Below, in pieces: positions 6,288 to 14,643 of a stretch of 37,864 nucleotides of DNA (positions are counted from its first letter, which is position 1; each line of letters starts with the position of its first letter). A program made the position numbers and the translations under genes. The notes beneath the pieces were generated by a model. The model made no database searches and was not told the origin of the DNA. It worked only from the letters and a program-made list of their open reading frames with translations. Location: contig CAJTTH010000028.1 in NCBI GenBank assembly GCA_910579125.1, forward strand, positions 1-37,864, read 5' to 3'. Origin of the DNA: an uncultured Oscillospiraceae bacterium (GTDB lineage: Bacteria; Bacillota; Clostridia; Oscillospirales; Ruminococcaceae).

Positions 6288-6833
6288 TTATTCTTCCATT
6301 TGTTTGCCGAAGTACATCGCCGCCGCCTGAACCAGCGCCGACTGTTCCGCCGTTGCGGTATCGTTTCCGCTGTCGCCGCTGAGCATTATTACCGCGCCGT
6401 TCACGTCGCCCGAGGCAAGTATCGGAGAGCAGGCGATAGCGTATCTGTCCACACCCTCGATAGGATTAAGGCGTTTCTGTTCGCCGTTTTTGAAAACATA
6501 GCTCTTGCGTTGCTCTATCAGGTCTTCGAGCGAGCCCGAAACGCGGCGCTCGATTATCTCCTTTTTGCTCATACCCGAAACCGCGATAACGTGATCTCTG
6601 TCACAGATAACGGCGGGCAGACCGCCGACCTTCGACAGAACATCGACGTACTGCGACGCAGTGCTGCTTATCTCACCGACGGGTGAGTATTTTTTAAAAA
6701 TGACCTCCCCGTCGGGACTGGTATATATTTCCAGAGGATCGCCCTCGCGAATCCGCATGGTCCTGCGGATCTCCTTTGGTATAACAATGCGTCCCAGATC
6801 GTCTATTCTGCGGACAATTCCCGTTGCCTTCAT
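6288..6833 (-). CDS. spoVT: Stage V sporulation protein T, AbrB-family regulator
   Basis: A 181-residue transcription factor that tunes forespore (sigma-G) gene expression in Bacillus. Residues 1-50 (KATGIVRRIDDLGRIVIPKEIRRT, then MRIREGDPLEIY) are the swapped-hairpin AbrB DNA-binding domain, nearly identical in pattern to SpoVT. Residues about 55-178 form the GAF-like sensor (PAVICDRDHVIAVSG, YAIACSPILASGDVNGAVIMLSG). Length is that of SpoVT, not the shorter AbrB. CTTGGAGGAA precedes the ATG. A sigma-G-like promoter lies upstream (6885-6914). It is transcribed alone and ends at a strong terminator. Confidence 0.95.
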   Translation of the reverse strand: MKATGIVRRIDDLGRIVIPKEIRRTMRIREGDPLEIYTSPDGEVIFKKYSPVGEISSTASQYVDVLSKVGGLPAVICDRDHVIAVSGMSKKEIIERRVSGSLEDLIEQRKSYVFKNGEQKRLNPIEGVDRYAIACSPILASGDVNGAVIMLSGDSGNDTATAEQSALVQAAAMYFGKQMEE

Positions 6834-6884
6834 ATATAAATTCCTCCAAGATTTGATCTTACAGAAGTAAAATTCTGCTGACGG

Positions 6885-6914
6885 TATTGTCTGCTGTTTC
6901 GTAAAAAATATTCA
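6885..6914 (-). promoter_or_regulatory. Candidate sigma-G promoter for spoVT
   Basis: On the - strand TGAATA, a good sigma-G -35, is followed after 17 bases by GACAATA, a partial match to the CATACTA -10. spoVT is sigma-G-dependent in B. subtilis. No sigma-A promoter is evident here. Confidence 0.45.
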
Positions 6915-7000
6915 TTTATTTCGACAATATTTGCAAATAATACGGTTTGTGAAATTTTGGCGAAAAAACCGTTTTCACGCGTAAATATACCTCAAACCGC

Positions 7001-7029
7001 TTGACTTTGCGCGGCGGTTGTGTTATAAT
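7001..7029 (+). promoter_or_regulatory. Sigma-A type promoter for the GHL10 lipoprotein
   Basis: TTGACT, 17 bases, TATAAT, placed 43 bases before the lipoprotein start codon. Confidence 0.85.
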
Positions 7030-7071
7030 ATCCATAAGTGTAAGATCGGATATATTTGGGGAAAATATAAA

Positions 7072-8691
7072 ATGAGAAATAAATTCTATGCCGCTTTGTC
7101 CGTTGGCGCAGCGCTTTGTATGTTTGCAGGCTGCTCGACGGAGGGGGAACAAAGCTCAGAAACTCACAGTATAAATATTATTGACGTCGGCGGCGCACAA
7201 AATGTCTCAGGCAGTTCTTCGAGTTTTTCGTCTGTCGCTTCGGCACACCCTTCTTCAAGCATTTCAACGAACGTTTCATTTCCGGAAAGTTCTTCCGCAA
7301 GCAGTTCCGACAATTCCGGATCTTCCGATAGTACGTCGGAAAGCAGTTTTGCTGTGCCCGAATATACAGACAGCTCCTCGGCGGGCGGATATGTTGAACC
7401 TCCCGTCTCCGAAAGCGGGCCGCCTGTTACGCAGGACAGCTCAGTAAGCACCGAGCTGTCCGCGCCTGTCTCATCGGATAACGGGGGTTATGTTGAGCCG
7501 CCCGAAACGGTAACCTCCACAGCGACATCGACGACAGTACCTCCGAGCAGCACGCAGTCGTCCTCGACATCGAGCAAGCCTGTTCCGCCCGAGCCGTCGG
7601 GAAATAACGGCTACCATGCTTTAAATTACGGCGAAGTAAAGGGAATGTGGATATCATACCTCGACATTACTGAGATGTCAAGCGCTACGGAGAGCGCGTT
7701 CAGAAGTGAGATCGCCGGGGCATACGATAACTGCGCGGCGCTCGGGATAAACACGGTTTATGTTCACGTGCGCTCTCACGGTGACGCTTATTACAATTCC
7801 GATTTTTTCCCGAGAACGAAATATATGTCGGGAAGCTACGACCCGCTCCCTATAATGATCGAAGAAGCGCACAAACGCGGTCTGTCGTTTCAGGCATGGA
7901 TAAATCCGCTGAGAATGTGCTCCGTCTCCGATATCGGACGCGAAAGCGGCTATCCGATATACGACTGGGCGGGCGGCGAAAAGCAGCTTGTAAAGGTCGG
8001 CACATATTATTACCTTAATCCCGCATACAAGGAAGTCATTGATCTTATCGCGAAGTCTGCTGCGGAGATCGTCGCGAATTACGATGTTGACGGACTGCAT
8101 ATCGACGATTATTTCTATCCGACGACCGAGTCTTCGTTTGACACGGAAGCGTTCGACGGCAGCGGTTACGAATACCTTTCGGACTTTCGCCGCGCCAACT
8201 GCGACAAGCTGGTAAGTTCGCTTTACAGTGCTGTCAAGACCGCAAATTCAAGCGCGGTGTTCGGCGTTAGCTGTCAGGGAAATATGTCCAACAACTACAA
8301 CCAGATGTACGCGGACGTTGAAAAATGGTGCAAAAGCAGCGGATATCTTGACTACGTTATGCCGCAGATATATTTCGGATTTGACAATTCCTCGCAGCCC
8401 TTCGAGACCTGCGTAAGGAATTGGGATAACCTTGCCGCTAAAGGAAACGTTCCGCTGATAGTCGGGCTTACCGCCGCGAAATTCGGCGCGGAGGATCAAT
8501 GGGCGGGCGCGGGCAGAGACGAGTGGATAACAGACAGCGCAATTTTAAAAAGGCAATTTCTGGAATCTGCCGAGCAGTCCTCATACGGCGGGATATGCCT
8601 GTTCAGATACGGGTGCGTTTTTAAACCCGAGAGCGGCGTGAAAACGCAGGTTGAAAAAGAAATCTCCGATTTGAAGTCGGTATTGAATTAA
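7072..8691 (+). CDS. Lipoprotein with GHL10-type glycoside hydrolase-like domain
   Basis: A 539-residue exported lipoprotein. The signal is MRNKFYAALSVGAALCMFAG with the lipid-modified Cys at 21 (lipobox FAGC). Residues 22-185 are a Ser/Pro/Thr-rich wall-spanning linker in which GGYVEPP occurs twice. Residues about 190-520 are a TIM-barrel GHL10 (DUF187) domain: KGMWISYLDI, GINTVYVHVRSHGDAYYNS, FQAWINPLR, YDVDGLHIDDYFYP (the likely acidic catalytic region), and YLDYVMPQIYFGF. Relatives are thought to act on peptidoglycan or other glycans, but substrates are mostly unproven. In-frame codons start at 7018, but ATG 7072 gives the perfect signal peptide and lies 10 bases after GGGGA. The next gene carries a degenerate copy of the same domain. 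Confidence 0.9.
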   Translation: MRNKFYAALSVGAALCMFAGCSTEGEQSSETHSINIIDVGGAQNVSGSSSSFSSVASAHPSSSISTNVSFPESSSASSSDNSGSSDSTSESSFAVPEYTDSSSAGGYVEPPVSESGPPVTQDSSVSTELSAPVSSDNGGYVEPPETVTSTATSTTVPPSSTQSSSTSSKPVPPEPSGNNGYHALNYGEVKGMWISYLDITEMSSATESAFRSEIAGAYDNCAALGINTVYVHVRSHGDAYYNSDFFPRTKYMSGSYDPLPIMIEEAHKRGLSFQAWINPLRMCSVSDIGRESGYPIYDWAGGEKQLVKVGTYYYLNPAYKEVIDLIAKSAAEIVANYDVDGLHIDDYFYPTTESSFDTEAFDGSGYEYLSDFRRANCDKLVSSLYSAVKTANSSAVFGVSCQGNMSNNYNQMYADVEKWCKSSGYLDYVMPQIYFGFDNSSQPFETCVRNWDNLAAKGNVPLIVGLTAAKFGAEDQWAGAGRDEWITDSAILKRQFLESAEQSSYGGICLFRYGCVFKPESGVKTQVEKEISDLKSVLN

Positions 8692-8726
8692 ATATAAACA
8701 AACTACATAAAAATGGGGAAATTTGT

Positions 8727-11684
8727 ATGAAAAAATTTTTAAAAGGTTTATTATCGGCGATAATGGCGGCGAGTATGCTTGCCGGAGCCGCTTTTGCGGA
8801 ATCCGCGGAGGGCGGCGGACTGGTCGAGGACGACGAGACGGCGAGCGGCGATAACTCGCAGCAGACCGCTCCTCCTCCCGTAAGCACCGAAAGCAGAATT
8901 TTCTTGCAGAACGACATGAGGGCGGTAGTGGTCACTCCGGGAGTTGATTTTGAAACGGACGGCAGCGGTCTCGCCGATATGTACGATGAAATCAGAGACT
9001 TCGGAATGAACGCGGTCATTATCAACTCGACGAACGGCGAGGACGGCTTCTACAATCTGGAACTGACCGCGGAGGGTCGCGATGTGCTCAACGCCGCAAT
9101 TGACGGCGCTCACAGCGCAAATCTCAGCGCGTATCTCACGCTTGACGCGGGTTCGCTTATAAATATGGTGAATTCCGACGGCGGCGGGCTTAAAGAAGGC
9201 TTTTCGGCTGCGGCTCATAAATTCGCGATGAAATACGGCTGCGAGGGAATTCTTCTTACAAACTATTACACTGTCGACAACGCCGAAATGTATGCGGAAT
9301 ATCTCCGCTCGGGTTCGGGTATCGGATACGATAATTGGCTCTATGAGATCAACCAATATATATTCCGCACGCTGAGCGAGGCTGTTCACAAAACCAGCAA
9401 TTCGACCGCGTTCGGCATGATGATTGAGGATATGTGGGCGAATTCGTCCTCCAACGAGGCTGGCTCAGACACGTCGGACACAGTACAGGCGCTTTACGAC
9501 GGACACTGCGATACCAAAAAGTACGTTGAAAGCGGTTATCCTGATTTTGTTATCGTAAAGGCTTACGGTTCTACCGAGGACTACGATCTTAACTTTGAAA
9601 ACGTTGTGCAGTGGTGGTATGATCTGGCGCAGAACAACGGAATCAAGGCTTACGTCTGCCACCTTAACGAGCGTATAGGCGACTATTGGGCGGAGGATCA
9701 GCTTCTTCGCCAGCTCGCGAAAATGGAGGATATGGACAAGCTCGGCGGCAGCGCGTTCAATTCGTTTTCGGCGCTGCAAAACGACGTTCTTAACAGCCGC
9801 ACGACCTTACAGGAATATTTTAACAACAATATCAATTCTGACACAATTTTTGAAGATCTCGAAATGATCTCGCCGCAATATCTGAATTACGTGACATACG
9901 ACAATACCGTGAAATTCATGGGTACGTTCGACCCGAATTTCGACGTTTATTTCGGCGACAGCAAGATAGTTCTCAACGACTACGGAAATTTCTATATTCC
10001 CAGAGAGCTTGCGGTCGGAATGAACTATTTCACCATCAAGCATAAGGGCAAGGAGTACGATTACTCTATCGAGCGCAAGGTCGAGGTTATGCCGAACGTC
10101 GAGTCCGACGCGGATATACGCGTTGAGGGCGTAGCGACTATCTCCCTTGTCGCTACGGCGTACAGCGGCTCGTCGGTTTCCGCGACGATAAACGGCGCGA
10201 CCGTTCAGCTTTCCGAAATGGGAACATCCGAGGGATACGTTGAGTCGGCGGGTTCGTATTCGAGATACGTCGGCTATTACACCGTTCCCGAGGGAATTAT
10301 CGGACAGGAGCAGTATCTCGGCGAGATCTACTACTATGCAAACTACAGCGGTTACGACAAAACGCTGTACGGCGGCACGGTGACTATCGCGGCGAAGCCC
10401 GAGCCTCCCAAGACCGATATCGGCGTTGAATTGATCCCCGATCAGTCCGCAATTGGCACGGGCGAGGTCGTAGGACGTATCGACCCGATCTACACCGAGG
10501 ACGATGAGGTGACCTATGTTAAGGTCCTGGGTGACTTTACCGACGTCCTCGACGCGAAAACGACGGGACGTATCCCGTCTCCGACGTTCTCGCAGATGCC
10601 CGGCGGCACTTTGGACTATTACAGAGACAGTTCGGATGGCTTTATTACCACGACATCCGGCAAGCGTTACCTTTCGGACTACGTTACCACGTTCAGTGAT
10701 ACGGGACTCGGCTATAATGCGCTTATGGTCGACGAGATAGGCAATGCGGGCGGAAAGAGCTATATTCAATTCACACTCGATTACAGAACCGGCTTTAACG
10801 TTACGACTTCGCAGAACTTTGTACAGGGCTACGAGGGACCGTTCGGAGTAAACAGCTTTAATGCGCAGTATATCTACATCACGTTCGACAATGTTACCAG
10901 CGTTACCAAGCTGCCCGATTTCAATTCGTGCGCACTGTTCAGCGCGGGCGAATGGGAGACGGTCACGGAAAACGACGTGCCTAAATTCCGCATGAAGCTG
11001 ACGCTTACACAGGCGGGAATTTACAGCGGCGTGAGCGCGCATTATGAGGACAATGACGACGGCACAAAGAACCTGCTGCTGAAATTCTCCGTTCCCACAC
11101 CCTCGCTTTCGGGCAAGACCATCGTGCTTGACCCCGGTCACGGCTACGACGAAAACAACGTATTCGACCCCGGTGCGATCGGCGAGGTCACTGAGCAGTC
11201 GATAACAATTGCCGTCACCAAGAAGCTGGAGCAGATACTTTCCGATATGGGCGCGAACGTTATACGTTTGCAGACCGAGTCGGAGGGTATTCATGACCGC
11301 GACCGACCGCGCCGCGCGAACAGCTATGAAGCGGATATGTTTATGTCGATACACTGTAACAGTGCTTCAAACACGAGTGCGCACGGCTGCGAAGTCTACT
11401 ATTTCACGCCATGGTCTCAAACATTGGCGAAAGGCATAAATGATAATCTCGCGGCGTTCCTAAGCAGCGCGCAGGGAGGCAAGGACAGCAACCGAGGCGA
11501 TAAGTACAGCTACTATTGGTACACGCTTGAGCAGAGCTTCCCGTCCGTTTTGGTGGAAATGGGATTTGTTTCCAACAGAGAAGAGTGTCTGGTAATGGCG
11601 AATTCCGATAACCAGACAAAAATGGCGGAGGCTATTGCCCAAGGAATTTATGAGTACTTCGCGAGAAGCGAGCTGAGCTATTAA
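8727..11684 (+). CDS. Secreted N-acetylmuramoyl-L-alanine amidase with degenerate GHL10-like domain
   Basis: A 985-residue secreted protein. Residues 1-24 are a Sec signal with AFA cleavage. Residues about 64-355 align by eye with the GHL10 barrel of the neighbouring lipoprotein, but the catalytic DGLHIDDY is replaced by EGILLTNYY, so this part may only bind. Residues about 370-790 are beta-rich, including Ig-like segments. Residues about 795-980 are an Amidase_3 domain that cuts the MurNAc-L-Ala bond. The zinc His is in VLDPGHGYD, the Glu in GEVTEQS, the second His in SIHCNSAS and the catalytic Glu in VEMGFVSN; all are present. GGGGAAA precedes the ATG. It lies 35 bases after the lipoprotein gene, in the same unit, and ends at a strong terminator. 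Likely role: cell-wall or cortex remodelling. Confidence 0.9.
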   Translation: MKKFLKGLLSAIMAASMLAGAAFAESAEGGGLVEDDETASGDNSQQTAPPPVSTESRIFLQNDMRAVVVTPGVDFETDGSGLADMYDEIRDFGMNAVIINSTNGEDGFYNLELTAEGRDVLNAAIDGAHSANLSAYLTLDAGSLINMVNSDGGGLKEGFSAAAHKFAMKYGCEGILLTNYYTVDNAEMYAEYLRSGSGIGYDNWLYEINQYIFRTLSEAVHKTSNSTAFGMMIEDMWANSSSNEAGSDTSDTVQALYDGHCDTKKYVESGYPDFVIVKAYGSTEDYDLNFENVVQWWYDLAQNNGIKAYVCHLNERIGDYWAEDQLLRQLAKMEDMDKLGGSAFNSFSALQNDVLNSRTTLQEYFNNNINSDTIFEDLEMISPQYLNYVTYDNTVKFMGTFDPNFDVYFGDSKIVLNDYGNFYIPRELAVGMNYFTIKHKGKEYDYSIERKVEVMPNVESDADIRVEGVATISLVATAYSGSSVSATINGATVQLSEMGTSEGYVESAGSYSRYVGYYTVPEGIIGQEQYLGEIYYYANYSGYDKTLYGGTVTIAAKPEPPKTDIGVELIPDQSAIGTGEVVGRIDPIYTEDDEVTYVKVLGDFTDVLDAKTTGRIPSPTFSQMPGGTLDYYRDSSDGFITTTSGKRYLSDYVTTFSDTGLGYNALMVDEIGNAGGKSYIQFTLDYRTGFNVTTSQNFVQGYEGPFGVNSFNAQYIYITFDNVTSVTKLPDFNSCALFSAGEWETVTENDVPKFRMKLTLTQAGIYSGVSAHYEDNDDGTKNLLLKFSVPTPSLSGKTIVLDPGHGYDENNVFDPGAIGEVTEQSITIAVTKKLEQILSDMGANVIRLQTESEGIHDRDRPRRANSYEADMFMSIHCNSASNTSAHGCEVYYFTPWSQTLAKGINDNLAAFLSSAQGGKDSNRGDKYSYYWYTLEQSFPSVLVEMGFVSNREECLVMANSDNQTKMAEAIAQGIYEYFARSELSY

Positions 11685-11694
11685 CTGATAAAAC

Positions 11695-11730
11695 ACGGGC
11701 AGCAAGAGGTTCTTGCTGCCCGTTATTTTA
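11695..11730. terminator. Strong bidirectional terminator between amidase and alr
   Basis: ACGGGCAGCAAGA and TCTTGCTGCCCGT form a perfect 13-bp stem with loop GGT. The + side runs into TATTTTAT and the - side into GTTTTATC, so it serves both convergent genes. Confidence 0.9.
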
Positions 11731-11747
11731 TGCGTTAGGTTATTAGG

Positions 11748-12884
11748 TTAAATGTAACGCTGGATCTCGGTCTCCTTACCGTCCTCAATGTAAATTCGCG
11801 GAACGCGCGTTCCGATCGCGCACAGAAGCTCGTAGTTGATCGTGCCGATCTGCTCCGCAGCCGCCTCAACAGAGCAGCCGCCTTCAGGCGCGTTCGAGTA
11901 GATCGTTACAACGTCGCCGACTTTAACGTCGGGTATATCCGTCACGTCGATAAGAGTCTGATCCATGCAAATTCTGCCGCAGATAGGAGCGCTATGTCCG
12001 TTTATCAGAACGCTCCAGTCACCCGAGAGACGTCTGTTGAAGCCGTCCGCGTAGCCGCACGCCACCAGCGCGAGCTTGGTATCGCGCTCGGCGGTGAACG
12101 TTCTGCCATAGCTTACGGTATCGCCCGCGTGAATGGTTTTCAGTTGGCTTACAACGGTCTTCAACTGGAAGATAGGGCGTATTCCGTCGGGGAGAGGAAA
12201 GCGGCAATCGGGTTTCTGACCGTACATTACGATACCCGCGCGCACGAAATCTCCCTCAAAGCCGCCGTGGTAGATAATTCCGCCGCTGTTCTGGGAATGG
12301 GTCTTTAGTCCGTGGCTGCGGCACATTCCGATTATCCTCTGCTGCTGAAGCTCTGTGAATTTTACATCCTCGGCGTTCAAACTGTCGGCGACCGCGAAGT
12401 GTGTGTATCCCGCGCGGCAGTCCAGACCCTTCAGTTCAAGAATTTGTTCGAGCTGCTTTTCATCGGTTATTCCGACGCGGCTCATTCCGGTGTCTATTTT
12501 AATATGTACGGGTATTCTGACCTTTTTTTCAAGAGCCGCCTCAGATAATTTTTCTGCGTAATCAACATCGCCGACTGTGAAAATGTATTTTCCGGAAAGA
12601 TTTTCCAGAATAAGCGGAATATCACAATAGCCGAAAATGAGTATATCCCCGTCGACCTCACCCTCGGACAGCCGCTGAGCCTCCCATAAATTGGAAACCG
12701 CGAAGTGCCTTATCCCGCACTTGTTCAGCGCCTTTGCGCACTGAACGTCGCCGTGCCCGTACGCATTCGCCTTGACTACGGCGATGATTTCTTTCCCGCG
12801 CGAAAGTTCGCCGATTTTCGCGATATTTTCCTTTAAAACGTCAAGGTTTATCTCCGCCCATGTCCTCCAATAAAAATTATTCAT
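11748..12884 (-). CDS. alr: Alanine racemase
   Basis: A 378-residue PLP enzyme interconverting L- and D-alanine for peptidoglycan. The PLP lysine is K38 in IAVVKANAYGHG. The opposing catalytic Tyr lies in TVSYGRTFTAE (about residue 258), followed by LVACGYADGFNR and ICMDQTLIDVT. Length matches the family. The start ATG (MNNFYWRTWAEINLDVL) is preceded by AGAGGT. It is convergent with the amidase gene. In spore formers a second racemase may exist elsewhere; this one looks like the housekeeping type. Confidence 0.95.
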   Translation of the reverse strand: MNNFYWRTWAEINLDVLKENIAKIGELSRGKEIIAVVKANAYGHGDVQCAKALNKCGIRHFAVSNLWEAQRLSEGEVDGDILIFGYCDIPLILENLSGKYIFTVGDVDYAEKLSEAALEKKVRIPVHIKIDTGMSRVGITDEKQLEQILELKGLDCRAGYTHFAVADSLNAEDVKFTELQQQRIIGMCRSHGLKTHSQNSGGIIYHGGFEGDFVRAGIVMYGQKPDCRFPLPDGIRPIFQLKTVVSQLKTIHAGDTVSYGRTFTAERDTKLALVACGYADGFNRRLSGDWSVLINGHSAPICGRICMDQTLIDVTDIPDVKVGDVVTIYSNAPEGGCSVEAAAEQIGTINYELLCAIGTRVPRIYIEDGKETEIQRYI

Positions 12885-12902
12885 TATGTTTACCTCTATT
12901 GC

Positions 12903-12931
12903 TTGAAATTTTCGAATAAATGTGTTATACT
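12903..12931 (+). promoter_or_regulatory. Sigma-A type promoter for the lcp-LUD-manA-glcK-ilvD unit
   Basis: TTGAAA, 17 bases, TATACT. A small stem, TAGTGT/ACACTA (12937-12942 with 12955-12960), lies right at the expected transcript start and could protect the 5' end. The leader is about 150 bases long. Confidence 0.75.
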
Positions 12932-13084
12932 ATATGTAGTGTCGAAGATACGGCACACTATTACATTATATTACCGTTATGAAAAAAAATCAATAGTTAA
13001 AAATAAAAATTTTGTGTTAAGGACGTGCTGTTCATACGTTTTGCTTTGATCGGCGAACCTTACGGAAAGGATAAACGGGAAAAT

Positions 13085-13972
13085 ATGACGGTTCACAGAA
13101 GAAGCAACTGGTATATCTATCTGCTGGCTTTCGGAATTACGGCTGTTTTTGTCGTTATGGCAATTATGGCGTTCAAGTGGTATTTGTTTCCGGAGAACAC
13201 AGACGAGGTCGACCTCAATAAAAACGGCGAGCTCACCAAGGATTTCAAGCCCACGGCGGAGTATGACTTCAACATTATAACAATGCTTTCGGAGGGAGAG
13301 ACGGACAACCCCGAGCTGTTTGTCATGGCATCGTATAACGCGGTGGACAGCAGACTTGCGTTTATTCCGCTTCCTGCGGGGATAAGCATTGAAAAGGACG
13401 AGAGAACGCTGACGAACATATACGCCGCGCAGGGCGGCGAGGGCATTATCAACGCGCTCGAAAATATTTTCGGTGTGCGCTGTGACTGCTATGTCAAACT
13501 CGACAGACGCGGCTTCAACGACATTGTGACCTCCTTCGGAAATATCGAGTACAATATTCAGTCCACACTTATCGTGAAAGACGGTTCGGAGGTCGAGACT
13601 TTCAACGCGGGCAGCAAAATGCTGACGGCGGAGTCGGTTTATCGGCTTATGATGAAAGCGGATTTCGGCGAGGGCGAATCCTACCGTTTCAATATTGTCG
13701 GCGATCTTCTTGCATCAACGATAAATCAGAATTTCCGCGAGCTTGACACCTCGATGCTTGACACGTTTTTCAATGAACTTATGAGCGCCGCCGAGACAAA
13801 TCTTACGGAAAGCCTTTACAGAAGCAAAAAAGCGGCGCTGCTTAATACGATCGAATACGGCGTTGACCCCGGGGAATTTTATGTTCCCTACGGCGAATAT
13901 TCCGACGACGGCGCGTTCAAGGTAGCCGAGACATCTATAATCTCTGTACGCCAGAGAGCCGGACTGCAATAA
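13085..13972 (+). CDS. LCP (LytR-CpsA-Psr)-like membrane protein, divergent
   Basis: A 295-residue protein with a short cytoplasmic start, one membrane segment (YIYLLAFGITAVFVVMAIMA, about 10-30) and an extracytoplasmic domain. The domain has the LCP layout: FNIITML, then VMASYNAVDSRLAFIPLPAGI, TNIYAAQGGEGIINALENIFGVRCDCYVKLDRRGFNDIV and the later helical part. Active LCP enzymes transfer wall polymers and carry Arg/Asp residues in R-[ST]-D-T and S[IL]PRDT motifs. Here these are replaced (DNPELF, PLPAGIS), so catalytic activity is doubtful. A GTG at 13025 is in frame, but AAGGAC abuts it; ATG 13085 gives a better membrane-protein start. First gene of a likely operon. Confidence 0.75.
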   Translation: MTVHRRSNWYIYLLAFGITAVFVVMAIMAFKWYLFPENTDEVDLNKNGELTKDFKPTAEYDFNIITMLSEGETDNPELFVMASYNAVDSRLAFIPLPAGISIEKDERTLTNIYAAQGGEGIINALENIFGVRCDCYVKLDRRGFNDIVTSFGNIEYNIQSTLIVKDGSEVETFNAGSKMLTAESVYRLMMKADFGEGESYRFNIVGDLLASTINQNFRELDTSMLDTFFNELMSAAETNLTESLYRSKKAALLNTIEYGVDPGEFYVPYGEYSDDGAFKVAETSIISVRQRAGLQ

Positions 13973-13995
13973 ATTGTATATTACGGGAGGATATT

Positions 13996-14613
13996 ATGGA
14001 CGAGAGAATTCAAAAGGTAATGGACAATCTGCAAAGAAACCGTATGAAGCCTTTCTTTGCTGAGCGCCGTACGGAGCTATACCACATTATCAGCGATCTT
14101 GTAAAAAAAGACAAGCTGATAACCTCGGGCGGTTCGATGACCTTGAAAGAGAGCGGTGTTATCGACTTTTTGCAGAAGGAGTTCGGTGACGCGTATCTCG
14201 ACCGTTCGGCGGGAAAAACTCCCGAGGAGGTCGAGGATATACTGCACAGGGCGTTCATTTCGGACACGTTTCTGGCAAGCTCCAATGCGATAACCGAGGA
14301 CGGCGAACTGTACAATGTCGACGGCAAGGGCAACCGCGTTTCGGCGATGATTTACGGTCCGAAACAAGTCATCATCGTTGCGGGAGTGAACAAGATCGTC
14401 AAGGATCTTGCCGAGGCAAAGGAGCGCGTGGAGAAGATCGCCGCTCCGAAGAATACCGTGCGGCTGAACTGCGACACGCCGTGCGCGAAAACGGGCGAGT
14501 GTATGCACTGCCGCAATTCGGCGCGTATCTGCTGTTCGTATGTAACGCTTGCGCACCAACGCGTTCCCGACAGAATTAAGGTAATTTTAGTTAATGAAGA
14601 ACTTGGCTATTAA
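13996..14613 (+). CDS. LUD-domain protein (LutC/YkgG-like)
   Basis: A 205-residue protein of the LUD family, whose LutB/LutC members work in lactate oxidation. The features are KLITSGGSMTLKESGVIDFL near residue 38, SDTFLASSNAITEDGELYNVDGKGNRVSAMIYGP (about 92-125), and a Cys-rich tail CDTPCAKTGECMHCRNSARICC (about 156-178) that could bind a metal or Fe-S centre. Single-gene versions of this kind are common in Clostridia and their reaction is unknown. GGGAGG lies upstream. It follows the LCP-like gene by 23 bases and precedes manA by 30 bases. Confidence 0.85.
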   Translation: MDERIQKVMDNLQRNRMKPFFAERRTELYHIISDLVKKDKLITSGGSMTLKESGVIDFLQKEFGDAYLDRSAGKTPEEVEDILHRAFISDTFLASSNAITEDGELYNVDGKGNRVSAMIYGPKQVIIVAGVNKIVKDLAEAKERVEKIAAPKNTVRLNCDTPCAKTGECMHCRNSARICCSYVTLAHQRVPDRIKVILVNEELGY

Positions 14614-14643
14614 GTAATTTATACATAGAAAGGAAGCATACCA

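Noticed and set aside
9807..11354. 515-codon open frame on the - strand
   Set aside because: It lies wholly opposite the amidase gene, has Arg/Val-rich composition typical of an antisense shadow and no recognisable domain.
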